Source of the DNA: Zygnema cylindricum
Taxonomy: Eukaryota > Streptophyta > Zygnematophyceae > Zygnematales > Zygnemataceae
Reading direction: 5' to 3'
Assembly: GCA_037447655.1 (NCBI GenBank)
Contig: JBBHKE010002635.1
Coordinates: 16,821-80,820, forward strand
DNA: 64,000 nt
Shown: piece by piece, positions 11,533 to 21,960 of the stretch
Layout: the number at the start of each line of letters is the position of its first letter
How positions within the stretch are numbered: the stretch's first letter is position 1
Made by a program: the position numbers and the translations under genes
The notes under the pieces: generated by a model
Told to the model about the DNA's origin: nothing
The model's database searches: none
What the model saw: the letters and a program-made list of their open reading frames with translations, nothing else

Positions 11533-12189
11533 TGCTACGATTTACAATGGTTAAATCTATGTTTACGTAATGTTGGTTTGTAAATCGTGTTGTTTAGATT
11601 TAGTCGTGCGGCAGTTCGCGTATTTTGGTTTTGTTTCGTTTAGTTTGATTTAGTATTTCGTGCGTGTACGTTTCAAATGTACACGATTATATTTGATTTC
11701 ATTTGTTTAATTTCGTTTGAGTTCTAGATTTGTATTTCGGGAAATTTCGTTTCATGCGATGTACGTCTAGTAGTTTTGTTTCGTGTAAGTTGAGTTTGCC
11801 GTACAAGACTTTGTCAGTTTCGTTTTTAGTAGTTTCACTTTGCGTTGTACCATATTTGTGTCTAAGTACATTTAGATACATCTAGAGTTTAGTGTTCTAG
11901 ATTGTTTCCACGCCTAAGTTAAAAAGCCTTCGTGTGAGTTAGATTGAATTAAAAGTAAAAGAAATTAGGAATTAAATCAAGAGTCAATTAAGGAAGAATG
12001 AATTAAGAGAAAATGTAATGTTTAAGGATTAAGTTAATATGAGTTTATTTTATTGAGTATTCAATTTGCCTCTATCTTGGATTATGAGCTTTCAATGTGT
12101 TATAATGTTTGATTTGATTTTAATTTTGCTTCCGCATTGAGACATTTAAATATTTGTGAGCGCATTCCGATTGATTCTTATTCCTATCA
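11533..12189 (+). repeat. 3' LTR of copia 2
   Basis: Starts tgctacgatttacaatgg, ends ttattcctatca, and matches 6206-6863 end to end. Followed at 12190 by the right copy of the target duplication aaatg. Confidence 0.95.
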
Positions 12190-12194
12190 AAATG

Positions 12195-13142
12195 TTGTGT
12201 TGTGTATTTGGTCAAGACTTATCGCGGTAAAACTGATGCTGATAATCATAGGGAATTAAACCGCGAGGGGTCAATATTTAGGTATATCGCTCTTAAACCA
12301 ACAAATGGTTTATAGCCAATATGTGTAAAAAATATAGTATAGCATATCATAATACTTTAACCTGTATTGTACTATATTCTACACACATTATATAGTATGG
12401 AATGCCACATCATGTTGTGCGTACAAAAAAAGTAATGTTGAACAATATCAATAGTACAGTTATCGCCGATTATTATTTGGCCCGACATTTATTGGTAATT
12501 CATCGTATTATATCGGTTTTTCATCGCGATAATTATGTATCGATATCCTAGACCTATATATCGGTTATCGGTATGCAACAAAATGTACACACTAGTTATA
12601 GTTAAAAGGTTGTCAATAGACAACACTACCAAATGTACTTAGGAATTCAATGAAGATAGAAAAAAGTAAATAACGGTTTTTTATTTAAAAGTGTTAGTTT
12701 TAATTTAGAAGACTTGTACATTTTCATGTTAGTTTGGCACCGTTTGCTGTTACTTCCGTGTCGAGGATTCCATATCAACGTCATATTTAAACATTAATTT
12801 ACGAGTGTCATGTTAGTAAACAAGCTTTTTGTATGTCGTGTCCTTGTTCACTTTAGACTAACAACATCAAATATATAGTTCGTTATAATTAAAGGTGGCG
12901 TTTCATCAATAAATTTTGTTATCTTACAGCCAACTCAACAGGTTTGATTAATTGAGACGATGTCCATCGCGCAAAGCTTGTAAAACGCGTGTTCTAAATT
13001 GAGTGGCATTACGTAAGCTATGATCCGATATTGAATATTGATAAAAAAAAATCACATCGACAATTTTAACTTCAAATCTTCGTTTGCGTATCATGTATCT
13101 GCGTACCAAGACTTTTTGCAGATGTCACTCTTCTACGTCAGC
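12195..13142. other. AT-rich intergenic stretch with a dispersed repeat
   Basis: No gene is visible. The part from about 12955 to 13140 (…aaaacgcgtgttctaaattg… to …ttgcagatgtc) is a diverged copy of 34195-34400, so it belongs to a dispersed repeat also found inside the inverted-repeat element at 33424-34863. The gypsy LTR starts within it at 13143. Confidence 0.6.
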
Positions 13143-13638
13143 TGTAAAAGGGACAAAAATTATACGCCACACAATACACCACAATGCACAGCGGAAAGCT
13201 CCAAAGATCTTCCCGTAGCAACAGCAGGCGCACACAGCGATAATAGACAAGATTGCGCTTTATTACTCAAGAGAGGATTACAGGATTCGGCGCTCGCTTT
13301 GAAGGTCTACTCAAAAGAGTCTGTCTCGTACTACGTCTGTCTCACTATTTAAACTAACTGACTGCTAGTCAACCCAGTACTGTACAAATGTACACGTGGA
13401 CCTTCGCGGTCAACCGAGATCTATCCACAATATTCTTCTAGAACTATACGGTAAAATCTACATTCCGCGGCTTTGCTATACTGCTACGCTGCGTTGCTAT
13501 GCTGCGCTACGTTATTCTACTAAGTTCCTATGCTGCTATGTTGCGCTTATCTATAATCGCAGCTGCGCTGCTCTGCAACCGCAACTAGAGCAGCCTACTT
13601 TCGAACCACTAAGCATTCAATCCTGTAACCTTGTTACA
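13143..13638 (-). repeat. 3' LTR of the gypsy element
   Basis: On the plus strand it starts tgtaaaagggac and ends ccttgttaca, matching the LTR at 19964-20478 in order with many substitutions and indels. A block of short gctgcg/gctatg repeats lies near 13470-13560. Confidence 0.9.
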
Positions 13639-13652
13639 GTGCCTCCCACTAA
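13639..13652 (-). other. Polypurine tract of the gypsy element
   Basis: On the minus strand the sequence agtgggaggcac ends exactly at the 3' LTR boundary, the expected place for the plus-strand primer. Confidence 0.65.
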
Positions 13653-13681
13653 GGATTCAGCGTCGCGCTGAACCTTTCTTA

Positions 13682-14963
13682 CTAAGGGTACTGTAATTTC
13701 CGGAGTATGTCGTATGTTTCCTCACGGTATTCCTCGAATTCCTGTTGTAGTGTGTCAAGTTGATTCTAGAGCTGCTCGCAATGCGTCTCCAGCAACGCTA
13801 TACGATAGTCCGCTGCTGGCGAGCGTCTCCGAGTGATTTGCTCCCGAACCCGGTCCTCCCCTTCCTCCGGTGCCTCTGCTATTGCCTCGGGTTGCAACGG
13901 AATGGCTGCCGGTGCATGTTTCTCAGGTGCCAAGGCTTGGGCAGCTACGAGTTCCTCACCTCGCTGTGCCCTATATGCTACCCCCTCTGCCGGTTCCCAC
14001 CGTGGTACTTTCCTTAATTTGAAGGAGATGTGTTTCGTGGCGGCTCGAGCTCGCTGCAAAGCGTTCTTCCGAGCCAACTTGAGTGCCCGTACCTCAGTGT
14101 GTAACCTCCGCCCGAGAGATGATGTCATGCAGCCGAACATCCCACGGGTGGTAACAGCGGAGTAACCCGAGAACATGCACCCTGTACCGATAGTTCTTTT
14201 CAACTACCTCCACGAATGGCAGGGCATGAGGGTTTAGTTGTACGTAACCCTTATGGTTGTTCCCCAAGTCCTTCGTCCTCATGAAATTCTAGGCTGGGTG
14301 TGACGGCACGTCGGCGAGGATATAGATAGGGTCCCCAGGTTTTCTTGTGCGCCACGTTGCAGGCCACTCCGAAGGGTCCCAATACAGGCGCTTGGCGAAG
14401 CTCAAAGTAGGGTCCGGATGTCGAGTGTCCATGGGAGATGGAAAAAGATAATCGGGAATTTCTTCTTCCTGCTCGCTTTCCCTGTCTGTGTCCCCTCTTT
14501 CCCTTCCGAGGAGAAATACCTCGTCACCACTAGGGTATTGTGCTTCCGCCTTCTTCTCCGAGCTTTCCGAGGACTTCTCGTCCGCGGTGCTCTCCTTATT
14601 AGGGTCCCTCATTACCTCCAGGTCGGAGGCGCACTCCTCAATTTGCTAGGGTGTCCGTTCCCGTTCCGACTCCTCCGCATCCAAAATCACATGGTATTCC
14701 TCATCCTTCTGATCCCTTTCATGGATTGGGTTGTACTCGGGGTCTTGTGAATTTTTTGACCCCTCTCCTTCGTTGGTCTCCGCTGGGCCTGCCCCATTAC
14801 TGGTTGTCTCCTCTGGTTCAGGGACTGCCTCTACCTCTCTCGTCCTGTCTTCTTTTACCATGGCCTCTGCCGCCTCTAACAATCTATCTGGGCAGGGTTC
14901 ATCTCCTCGCCCTACTCGTACCAGTCTCCGTCTTTTTGACGGTGGAGAATACAACGATGCCAT
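13682..14963 (-). pseudogene. Accessory reading frame downstream of gypsy pol
   Basis: A sense-strand frame between pol and the 3' LTR, about 427 codons long; no family is recognised. From the ATG at 14963 one frame runs to 14094, broken only by TAG at 14648-14646 and 14291-14289. Near 14100 the frame shifts by one and continues through a third TAG at 13768-13766 to a final TAG at 13684. All three internal stops are TAG, as expected if CAG (Gln) codons decayed. Visible parts: a basic, NLS-like start (PPSKRRRLVRVGRG), a Glu/Ser-rich acidic middle, a Trp- and Pro-rich segment (LYWDPSEWPATWRTRKPGDP), an Arg/Ala-rich stretch and a C-terminal heptad-like end (LDTLQQEFEEYREETYDIL) that may be a coiled coil. 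It could be an envelope-like, capsid-accessory or captured host frame; no membrane segment is seen. Confidence 0.6.
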
Positions 14964-15457
14964 GGATGTTGTGGCGTCGGATAATTCTGGTAGTGCGAGA
15001 AGGGAGGGTAAGCTGGATGTGCAGAGTGAAGCACTCTCTTAGCTGCCTGGACTAGGCTGGGCGCGAGGCGGATGGCGGCTTTATTACAGAGGGTTGAGGG
15101 TTTCACGTTTGGACTCTGTGAAGCCTCGCACTGTGCGAGGGTATCGCAGCGTCCAACATTTATAAAACTGCGCTGCTGCGGCGAAATTGAGGGTTCGTTG
15201 TCACCAATGTGGTGGAACACGATTGCGCCGTTGCGCTTTCCTGTCAGCGCAGCTGTGGCGCTGCATTCCTCTGATGGTACCGTATCTATGCTGCGCTACG
15301 TTGGCTGCGCTGCTATATCGCAGAAGTGAGGTAACCTCGTCGATGCGTTTCTTCGCTGCGTCCCTAATATAATTGCGATGGTTGCAACACTGCGCTTCGT
15401 TCCTTTGCCGCGGCCGCTGCGATTGCCCCTCCGGTGAAGTTGAGTGTCCTCACTCAT
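14964..15457 (-). other. Spacer between gypsy pol and the accessory frame
   Basis: No long frame in the element's sense direction is supported. The segment is unusually rich in gctgcg, cgctgcg and gctacg words, like the block inside the LTRs at 13470-13560 and 20290-20400. It may carry the promoter or splice signals for the accessory frame, which is inference only. Confidence 0.45.
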
Positions 15458-18400
15458 CTAAAACCGGCGCACCAACTCAGGAGAATGCAGATCTTCCTCT
15501 TTCACCCAAGAGTCATCCTCAGCGCCGTAGCCCTTCCAACGCACCAGATACTGGTTGGCGTTGGAATGTTGAGAGCGACGCGACTGAAGTATCCCCTCCA
15601 CTTCATACTCGTCCGAGGTACCATGAACGAGGGGCAAAGGAGTAGTTTGTCGTCGATTAGGGAACATCGAATTAGGGTTTCGGAACTGCTTAAGCAGGGA
15701 AACATGGAAGACGTTGTGGATATGCCACTCCGTCAGAATATCCAACTTATAAGTCACCTCTCCCACACGTGACAGTGCCGTGAATGGGCGCGTGAATTTT
15801 GGTGCCAATTTCTTAGAGAGGGCGCCGGGTAAAGAGAGGTGTGCCATATTGAGGCGAACCTCATCACCCACGCGAAAGACGGTTTCCTTCCGGTGAGAAT
15901 CGGCCTGTGACTTTTGACAATCCTTTGCCTGCTGGAGCGCCTTCGCCACCTTTTCCAGGTTCCCTTGCAACGTTGTGGCAAAATCCAGAGCTGCCCGAGT
16001 AGGGCAGTCCGCGACCAATAAATTTTGGGGAAGAGTGGTTTGTCGTCCATTGAGGGAGAATGGCGTAGCATTCGTGGACGAGTGCACCGCATTGTTGTAC
16101 GCCACCTCAATCGCCGTTAGATGGTTTACCCAATCCGTTTGGTGCACCGAAACATAAGCCCGTAACGCCTCCTCCAATGTCCCATTCACCCTTTCAGTTT
16201 GACCATCTGTTTGAGGGTGGTAAGCTGTGGACGTCGCCAGTTGCGTTCCACATAGTTCAAACATACCCCTCCAAAAGTGACTCACAAATTTTCGATCCCG
16301 GTCGTTGACGATCCTCTTTGGGAGTCCGTGATGGCGGAATATCTCCCTAAAGAATAAGTATGCCACATCTCGCGCTGTGGCGTTGGTTGTCGTGGGTAAG
16401 AAATGAGCCATTTTTGTCAGGTAATCCACGACGACGAAGATAGAGTCATAACCTTCCCTCGTTAATGGGAGAGCAACGATGAAGTCCATCGATATCGCTT
16501 CCCAAGGAACAGATGGTATCAGAAGGGGTTGTAACAGTCCCTGGTGACCCGATTCCGCTTTTTTTCTGTTACAAGAGTCACACATCCGGACATACTCCGC
16601 AATGTCCCGAGTCATGTTTGGCCAATAATACGCCTCACCGACACGTGCAGTTGTTTTATCCCGGCCGAAGTGTCCACTGAGTGGTTCATCATGACTTACT
16701 TTCAGTATCGAATGACGGAGCACCTGATTTGTCGGTACGTAAAGTCTCGTCGTTTTACTTAGTCTGTATCGCCACATACCATTGGCGGTCCGAACCAATA
16801 CCTTCCGTTTTATCAGTTCTCTTAATGGCTCGTCGTCGTCATATTCTGCCTTGATTCTACTTAGCCACTGCTTGTCCACTTGCACCGTACTGGTGACTGC
16901 GCTGAGTTTCAGATCTTGCACTGTGGTCGCCGCTGTTGTGTTCTTCTTCACAGAGCTAACGTCGACATCCTGCAATGTGTGCGATCGTTTCTCCGCCACT
17001 GGAGCAGCGACTTCAGGTCTTCTCGACAGCGCGTCTGCCGGATTCGTCTTGCCCGGCTTGTATTCAATGACAAGTTCCGGCCCGAAGGTCTGGAGAAACG
17101 TCATCCAACGCACTTGTTTCTTGGACAATTTCGGCTGTGTTTGCAGGTACTGCAGGGCGTGGTGATCCGTGATAATTGTGATCCGCTTCCCTTGAACGTA
17201 ACATTTCCAAACCTCTAGCGCATTGATTATCGCAATTGTCTCCTTTTCATGGGTGGCCCAGTTAAGCTCTGCTGCCTTTAGTTTTCGACTGTCGGAGGTA
17301 ATGGGTTGTAGGCCTTTCCCGTGATCCTGCATAAGGATCGCTCCAATAGCCGTAAAGCTGGCGTCTGAAATTATCGTCCAAGGTAGGTCTGGGTCGGGAA
17401 TAGCTAACATAGGGGCGGTAACCAATCGTTTCTTTAGCGTGTTAAAAGCTGCCCCTTGCGCCGATTTCCACTCGTAGGGCACGTCATTCTTAAGTAATTC
17501 CGTGAGTGGTGCAGCGATTTTGGCGAAACCTTGGACAAATCGTCGATAATAGGAGCATAAACCCAGAAAGCTCCGTAACTCCGTAATGTTGATCGGCTGC
17601 GGCCACTCTTCACTACCCTTGTTTTGTTCGGATCTACTGCGATTCCGTCCCGGCTCACCACATGGCCCAAAAAAATCAATTTTCTCCTTCAAGAAGTCAC
17701 ATTTGCTCCACTTTGCGTACAACTTATTCTCCCGAAGGACTTGTAGGACTGTTCGTAGGTGCTTTATGTGTTCCTCCAATGTTCGGCTATACACCAAGAT
17801 GTCGTCTAAAAAGACAATTACAAATGCGTCCAGATATTGTCGAAAGATGGAGTTCATCAGATGCATAAAAGTTGTCGGCGCATTGGTTAACCCAAACGGC
17901 ATTACCCGAAATTGGAAATGATCATACCGAGTTCTAAACGCCGTCTTTTCCACATCCTCGTCAGCAATTCTAATCTGGTGATAGCCGCTCCGCAAATCTA
18001 TCTTTGAGAAATATTTAGCACCTCGAAGTCGGTCTAAGAATTCGTCTATTCGCGGTAAAGGGTACGCATTCTTGATCGTTAACTTGTTTAGCGCTCGGTA
18101 GTCCACACATATACGGAAACCTCCATCTTTTTTATTCACGAAAAGAACGGGGGCTCCATACGGTGACTTGCTCAGTTCTATTGCTCCGGCTTCGACCAAC
18201 TCCGCGAGTTGCTTTTTGAGTTCGTCTAATTCGGTGTAACTCATCTTGTACATCCGATTAGCCGGGGGTGCCGCTCCGGGAACAAGTTCTATCTTGTGGT
18301 CTACTTCGTGCTTCGGAGGTAAGCCATCGGGGAGCTTCGGGGGAAAAACATCTACGTACTCCTCAAGAAGTTTTGTTACGACTTCCGGGGCCTCTTCGGA

Positions 18401-19195
18401 AGTCTTTCCAGTGTCGTCACTTTCTTTTGAGTCAAAGTCCGGATCCTTCTTCTTCCATTCCTCCGGAATCTCCTCCTTTGCCTCCTCCATGGGTTGGACG
18501 ACCGCTACCCTAATAGTTTCCCCTTTTTTGAGTGCCCTCTTAAGCTGTAAAGCCGAAAGTAGGCGTCCCTCTTCCGATCCTTTACTAGCCGCTCCCGCTT
18601 TTACCTCAAACTCTTCTTCGCCCCTCTTCACTCTCATGGCCCCACTTCTCCAATCGATCATCAGATTCCATTTTTGGAGCCATAGTTTCCCTCCGATTAC
18701 CTCATGCTCTCCAAGAGGTAATTCATGAAGAGTGTCGTACCATCGGAATTTCCCGATTCTGACGCGTAACCTCGGAGTACGATGGAAAATGGATAAAGAA
18801 CTTTCGTCAGCCAATTGTAACGACTGATGATCCTTAAGCACCACTAGAGGAAGTTTCAACCTTTTCACCGTCGCCTCGTTGATGAAATTTCCCGATGATC
18901 TGGAGTCCATCGTGAAGCTAGTTGCGCTCACTCCGATTTGACCCCGAAAAATCAAAGGGTCTCCTCCTTCACCAGCTAACCTCATGATGTTAAGTTTCCC
19001 CTTTCTTGGATTTTTCCGTTTTGGACATTCTCGGGCCATATGGTCCGAGGAACCGCACTGGAAGCATAAGTCATTTTGCCTCCTCCGTTGGAGCTCCTCA
19101 GGGGACAAGTTGTTGGCCTTGGTCTTGACAGTTTTCATCTTTTTCTGCTGCACGTTGACCACTTCTTTATCCTCATCAATTGCTCCGAGCTCCAT
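15458..19195 (-). CDS. Gypsy chromovirus Pol polyprotein (PR-RT-RH-INT-chromodomain)
   Basis: Uninterrupted frame of 1245 codons. In order: CCHC zinc knuckle ([16 protein letters not shown], about residue 40-55); aspartic protease with [12 protein letters not shown] near residue 92-103, where Arg replaces the Gly of D-S-G; RT with [17 protein letters not shown], and catalytic box FLDDILVYS; RNase H ([17 protein letters not shown]); integrase zinc site ([11 protein letters not shown]… CDSCNRKK) and D,D,E core ([40 protein letters not shown]); chromodomain at the C-terminus ([11 protein letters not shown]…VRWKGYG…SWVKEEDL). Between about 17600 and 17680 some 25 residues are out of frame because a one-base gain and a one-base loss compensate each other. 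The annotated ATG at 19195 is only the first Met after the gag break; natively this would be a Gag-Pol fusion. Catalytic Asp/Glu residues of RT and integrase are kept, but protease is probably inactive. Confidence 0.93.
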   Translation of the reverse strand: MELGAIDEDKEVVNVQQKKMKTVKTKANNLSPEELQRRRQNDLCFQCGSSDHMARECPKRKNPRKGKLNIMRLAGEGGDPLIFRGQIGVSATSFTMDSRSSGNFINEATVKRLKLPLVVLKDHQSLQLADESSLSIFHRTPRLRVRIGKFRWYDTLHELPLGEHEVIGGKLWLQKWNLMIDWRSGAMRVKRGEEEFEVKAGAASKGSEEGRLLSALQLKRALKKGETIRVAVVQPMEEAKEEIPEEWKKKDPDFDSKESDDTGKTSEEAPEVVTKLLEEYVDVFPPKLPDGLPPKHEVDHKIELVPGAAPPANRMYKMSYTELDELKKQLAELVEAGAIELSKSPYGAPVLFVNKKDGGFRICVDYRALNKLTIKNAYPLPRIDEFLDRLRGAKYFSKIDLRSGYHQIRIADEDVEKTAFRTRYDHFQFRVMPFGLTNAPTTFMHLMNSIFRQYLDAFVIVFLDDILVYSRTLEEHIKHLRTVLQVLRENKLYAKWSKCDFLKEKIDFFGPCGEPGRNRSRSEQNKGSEEWPQPINITELRSFLGLCSYYRRFVQGFAKIAAPLTELLKNDVPYEWKSAQGAAFNTLKKRLVTAPMLAIPDPDLPWTIISDASFTAIGAILMQDHGKGLQPITSDSRKLKAAELNWATHEKETIAIINALEVWKCYVQGKRITIITDHHALQYLQTQPKLSKKQVRWMTFLQTFGPELVIEYKPGKTNPADALSRRPEVAAPVAEKRSHTLQDVDVSSVKKNTTAATTVQDLKLSAVTSTVQVDKQWLSRIKAEYDDDEPLRELIKRKVLVRTANGMWRYRLSKTTRLYVPTNQVLRHSILKVSHDEPLSGHFGRDKTTARVGEAYYWPNMTRDIAEYVRMCDSCNRKKAESGHQGLLQPLLIPSVPWEAISMDFIVALPLTREGYDSIFVVVDYLTKMAHFLPTTTNATARDVAYLFFREIFRHHGLPKRIVNDRDRKFVSHFWRGMFELCGTQLATSTAYHPQTDGQTERVNGTLEEALRAYVSVHQTDWVNHLTAIEVAYNNAVHSSTNATPFSLNGRQTTLPQNLLVADCPTRAALDFATTLQGNLEKVAKALQQAKDCQKSQADSHRKETVFRVGDEVRLNMAHLSLPGALSKKLAPKFTRPFTALSRVGEVTYKLDILTEWHIHNVFHVSLLKQFRNPNSMFPNRRQTTPLPLVHGTSDEYEVEGILQSRRSQHSNANQYLVRWKGYGAEDDSWVKEEDLHSPELVRRF
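17590..17682 (-). other. Compensating frameshift pair within gypsy RT
   Basis: The pol frame reads [14 protein letters not shown]…GSEEWPQP, while the overlapping second frame reads [20 protein letters not shown], the normal chromovirus sequence after the RT catalytic domain. The first shift sits in a run of seven T on the minus strand, the second in aagagtggc about 75 bases on. Length is restored, so the ORF stays open with a garbled patch. Confidence 0.85.
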
Positions 19196-19344
19196 GGGAG
19201 TTGGACCATCGTCTCGTTGACCCCCTCCGCCGCTACTCGATCCATAATGATAAGGTCTACGGAAGGTGAAGTCGACTGAATCGGTCCGCTCAGCAATCTA
19301 AATGATCGACATAGACTAGGAGTTGTGCTTTCCCGAGCAAGCCA

Positions 19345-19929
19345 TTATTCCACATCCCTACGAATAGATGATTTAATCCCCTTCACGTAGCGATCCACAG
19401 CTTCATCCTCCGTCATCGTAGGTATTTGAACCTTGCAATCCAAAAACCGTTGCGTAAACTCCAACACCGAAATTCGTTGCTTCAACACTGCGATCTTATC
19501 TCTTGCATCCTTAACCGTATTGACAGGCTGCCAAGCGTCACGAATGAATTGAATAAAGAGAGCCCAAATGGTCGGTTTCTCATCATTCTTCACCAATGTC
19601 CTCCACCATGCTCCCGCTGCCCCTTTAAGAAGACCACCCGCGTACTGAATCTTCTCACGGTCCGATACACTAGGAAAATTCTCGAGATAATTTGCAACGG
19701 AGAATAGCCACGTGTCTAGGTTCTTGTGCCTTGCACGGTTGAACTCATCGGGAAGTCTTAATTTCGGTCTCCTGTAGTCCCTCTCCTTCCCTCCATGTGG
19801 TCGCTCACCAAGACGAGATTCCATAGCTGCGATAGTGTTGCTCAGCTGCGCGTTCTGTAATCTAACGCTTTGTAACTCCTTGAGAACTTGCGCTAACATT
19901 TCTGTAGTGGATACGCCGTGTTCCTCCAT
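19345..19929 (-). pseudogene. Gypsy gag (capsid) remnant
   Basis: 194-codon frame starting MEEHGVSTTEMLAQ, 35 bases inside the 5' LTR. It opens with a probable coiled coil (LKELQSVRLQNAQLSN), then a retrotransposon gag core (NLDTWLFSVANYLENF, GAAGAWWRTLV, FIRDAWQPV, EFTQRFLDCKVQIPTMTEDEAVDRYVKG). A TAA stops it at 19345 and the zinc knuckle/pol lies in another frame from 19195, so a stop and a frameshift separate Gag from Pol. A chromovirus normally encodes both in one frame or by a programmed shift; here decay is the simpler reading. Confidence 0.88.
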
Positions 19930-19949
19930 GCTGACGAGTCACGGGGAAT

Positions 19950-19963
19950 GGCTCTGATACTAG
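19950..19963 (-). other. Primer-binding site of the gypsy element
   Basis: On the minus strand the 5' LTR is followed by ctagtatcagagcc, close to the tRNA-Met-type primer sequence tggtatcagagcc. Confidence 0.8.
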
Positions 19964-20478
19964 TGTAAAAGGGGACAATAATAAGCACCAGAACACACCT
20001 TAATACATAGCGGAATGTTCCAAGGATCTCCCCGTAGCAACAGCAGGAGCACACAGCAATGACAGAGAAGGTTGCGCTTTATTACTCGGGAAAGGATTAC
20101 AAGAGTCAGGGCTCGCTGCGAAGGTCTACTCAAAAAGTGTCGTGCTGACTAGGCCTACCTCACTATTTAAACTAACTAGCTGGTAGTCAACCTAGTACAG
20201 TACATTGTACACGTGGACCTTCACGGTCAACCGAGACAAATCTCAAAATATCCTTTTAGAACAATACCATTCTAACTACATTCCGCGGCGTTGCTATACT
20301 GCTAAGCTGCGTTGCTCTGCTGCGCTGCTATGCTACTACGCTACTAAGTAGCTACGCCGCTAAGTTGCTACGCTGCTATGTTGCGCAGGTCTGGAATCGG
20401 AGGTGCGCTGCTCTGACAATGCAACTATAGCAGCCCAGTTGCTAGCTACTAAGTACCCAACTCTGTTACTCTGTTACA
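19964..20478 (-). repeat. 5' LTR of the gypsy element
   Basis: Plus-strand ends tgtaaaagggga and ctctgttaca; matched by 13143-13638. It abuts copia 3 integrase sequence at 20479, cutting that coding frame. Confidence 0.9.
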
Positions 20479-21960
20479 CTCATCTGGGAGAAGTCATCAA
20501 TAAAAGTGACCAAATATCTTCTCCCACTGTATGAGGGCACCCTTGTTGGGACCCATACGTTATAATGGATCAATTCGAGTGGGCGAGTAGCCCTCGTTCC
20601 TCCAGATTTGGAAAATGGGAGACAATGGGGCTTCCCCATCTCGCATCCGTCCTTGGAGTCTTTATTGATGGTAAGATCTTTTCCGTTAGCCAAGTTGTTT
20701 GCGATTAGCTTTTTCATTCCGTCATTATGTAGGTGATCGAGTCACCTGTGCCATAGAAGTTGGTTATATGTTGGTTGTGTTGACTTGTCATCTTTCTCTT
20801 TGTTATCGACAAACTCTTTTCTGACAACATTTTCTTTGATCTCCTCTTTCCCGTTCATGTGCACTCCGTGTGATGGAACAGTTGCTTGGGCAGGAAGAGC
20901 TACAGATCGTGGCTTCGGGCTGCACTTGAGCCGATATGTTCGATCAGCCATTCTCTCTCCTACTACGATGGTAAGTCCATCTCTCACCAACTTTATCTTT
21001 CATTCTTTCTACCAAATCGGAATGATTCCAGTGTCTTCAGCTTGAGGGATGGAATACGGATTTCGTTTGAAGCCTGGGACAAAAAGCACGTTCTTAATTT
21101 TGTGAGAGACCAGTCTTCCATCTACTAACGCCTCGATCTCGACGTCTCCTTTGCGTGTGCAGAGAGACGTGTGATTGTCCCCTATGTATATACGGGAGGG
21201 AGCGATGTCTTTGCAGTTTGAGAACCACTCACCGCGATAGCACATGTGTTCATACGCCCTGGTATCCACCATCCAATCATTATTGTTGGTTGAGAAGGTG
21301 GATGCCATCATGGCGTGCGACTGAACGATCTCCTTTCCTTTGCCTTTCCCCTTCTTCAACTTTGATTCGTCCACTTTGTCATGTTGCTTGTCGTAGGTGT
21401 ACTTTCGACCGACAAAGATGAAGTGGCCAGGTTTATCGCAGTAAAAATACTTCTTGTCTTTCTTGTCTCGATTTTGATCGCGCTTGTCTTTCTCTTTGTG
21501 GGGAAATCTCCCCTTTCTAGATTTAACGCAGGGCTCTCTCCGTTGAGCTCACGATTGGACATGATCTGGGTGTTAAACTTGTCTTTCAAGAGGGCTTTAA
21601 CCACCTCGTTCCACTTCCCAGTTGAGGGGTCCGATCGATCTAACCATGTGAGTATTGGCTTGTTCTCAAGGGGTAGGGACAACATGAGAAGTGTGATCTT
21701 GGTGTCCATGGGAAGGGAGAAACCAACGGCGTCGGCTTCGGCCAAAAGGTTAGCATAATGCGAGGTAAACGATACCCAAACAGCCTCTCTCCTCAAGGGC
21801 TGCTTTAGCCTGACATCTCCATAAATGGTAATTACTGCCTTCGAACTTATCGAGATTGGAATGGGGGCCCATAACCTGAAAACCGGAGTCGGTCATTGCG
21901 AGTAACCAAGAGGAATCTTGGGACCACGGACGTCGAAAGCGGCAGAGGAAACTCAAAGTC
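20479..21960 (-). pseudogene. Copia element 3 fragment (gag, protease, integrase N-part)
   Basis: A third Ty1/copia element on the minus strand, truncated by the gypsy LTR. Readable in order from the right: gag start (HSNLDKFEGSNYHLWRC, 21860), UBN2 gag core (21356-21796, SHYANLLAEADAVGFSL…WLDRSDPSTGKWNEVV), protease (NNNDWMVDTRAYEHMCYRGE; Arg in place of the active-site Gly at 21258-21260), gag-pre-integrase (NQLLWHR near 20750) and integrase start (LELIHYNVWVPTRVPS…YLVTFIDDFSQMS), which ends at 20478. Several frameshifts and stops. It is more diverged from copia 1 and 2 than they are from each other and belongs to a different lineage. Confidence 0.85.

Larger units (their letters stand above)
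6206..12189 (+). mobile_element. Copia element 2, full-length LTR retrotransposon
   Basis: Complete Ty1/copia element of 5,984 bp. LTRs of 658 and 657 bp (6206-6863 and 11533-12189) both start TG and end CA; they are flanked by the 5-bp duplication aaatg. A tRNA-Met-type primer site follows the 5' LTR and a purine tract precedes the 3' LTR. Between them gag, protease, integrase, RT and RNase H remnants come in copia order. The coding part has many stops and frameshifts, so the copy is non-autonomous. By eye the LTRs differ at about 40 positions (roughly 6%), so the insertion is not young. Confidence 0.95.
13143..20478 (-). mobile_element. Gypsy chromovirus with extra 3' reading frame
   Basis: Ty3/gypsy element of about 7.3 kb on the minus strand. 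Reading 5' to 3' on that strand: LTR (20478-19964), tRNA-Met-type primer site, gag, zinc knuckle, protease, RT, RNase H, integrase, chromodomain, an additional open region, purine tract, LTR (13638-13143). The chromodomain places it in the chromoviruses. The 5-bp flanks do not match (tcagc at left, ctcat at right), and the right flank is copia 3 coding sequence while the left flank is not, so this is not a simple insertion. The two LTRs are strongly diverged by eye (roughly 80% identity) although pol stays open. Confidence 0.92.

Noticed and set aside
18246-18728. 160-codon plus-strand frame opposite gypsy pol
   Set aside because: Antisense shadow of the protease and linker region of pol; no independent evidence.
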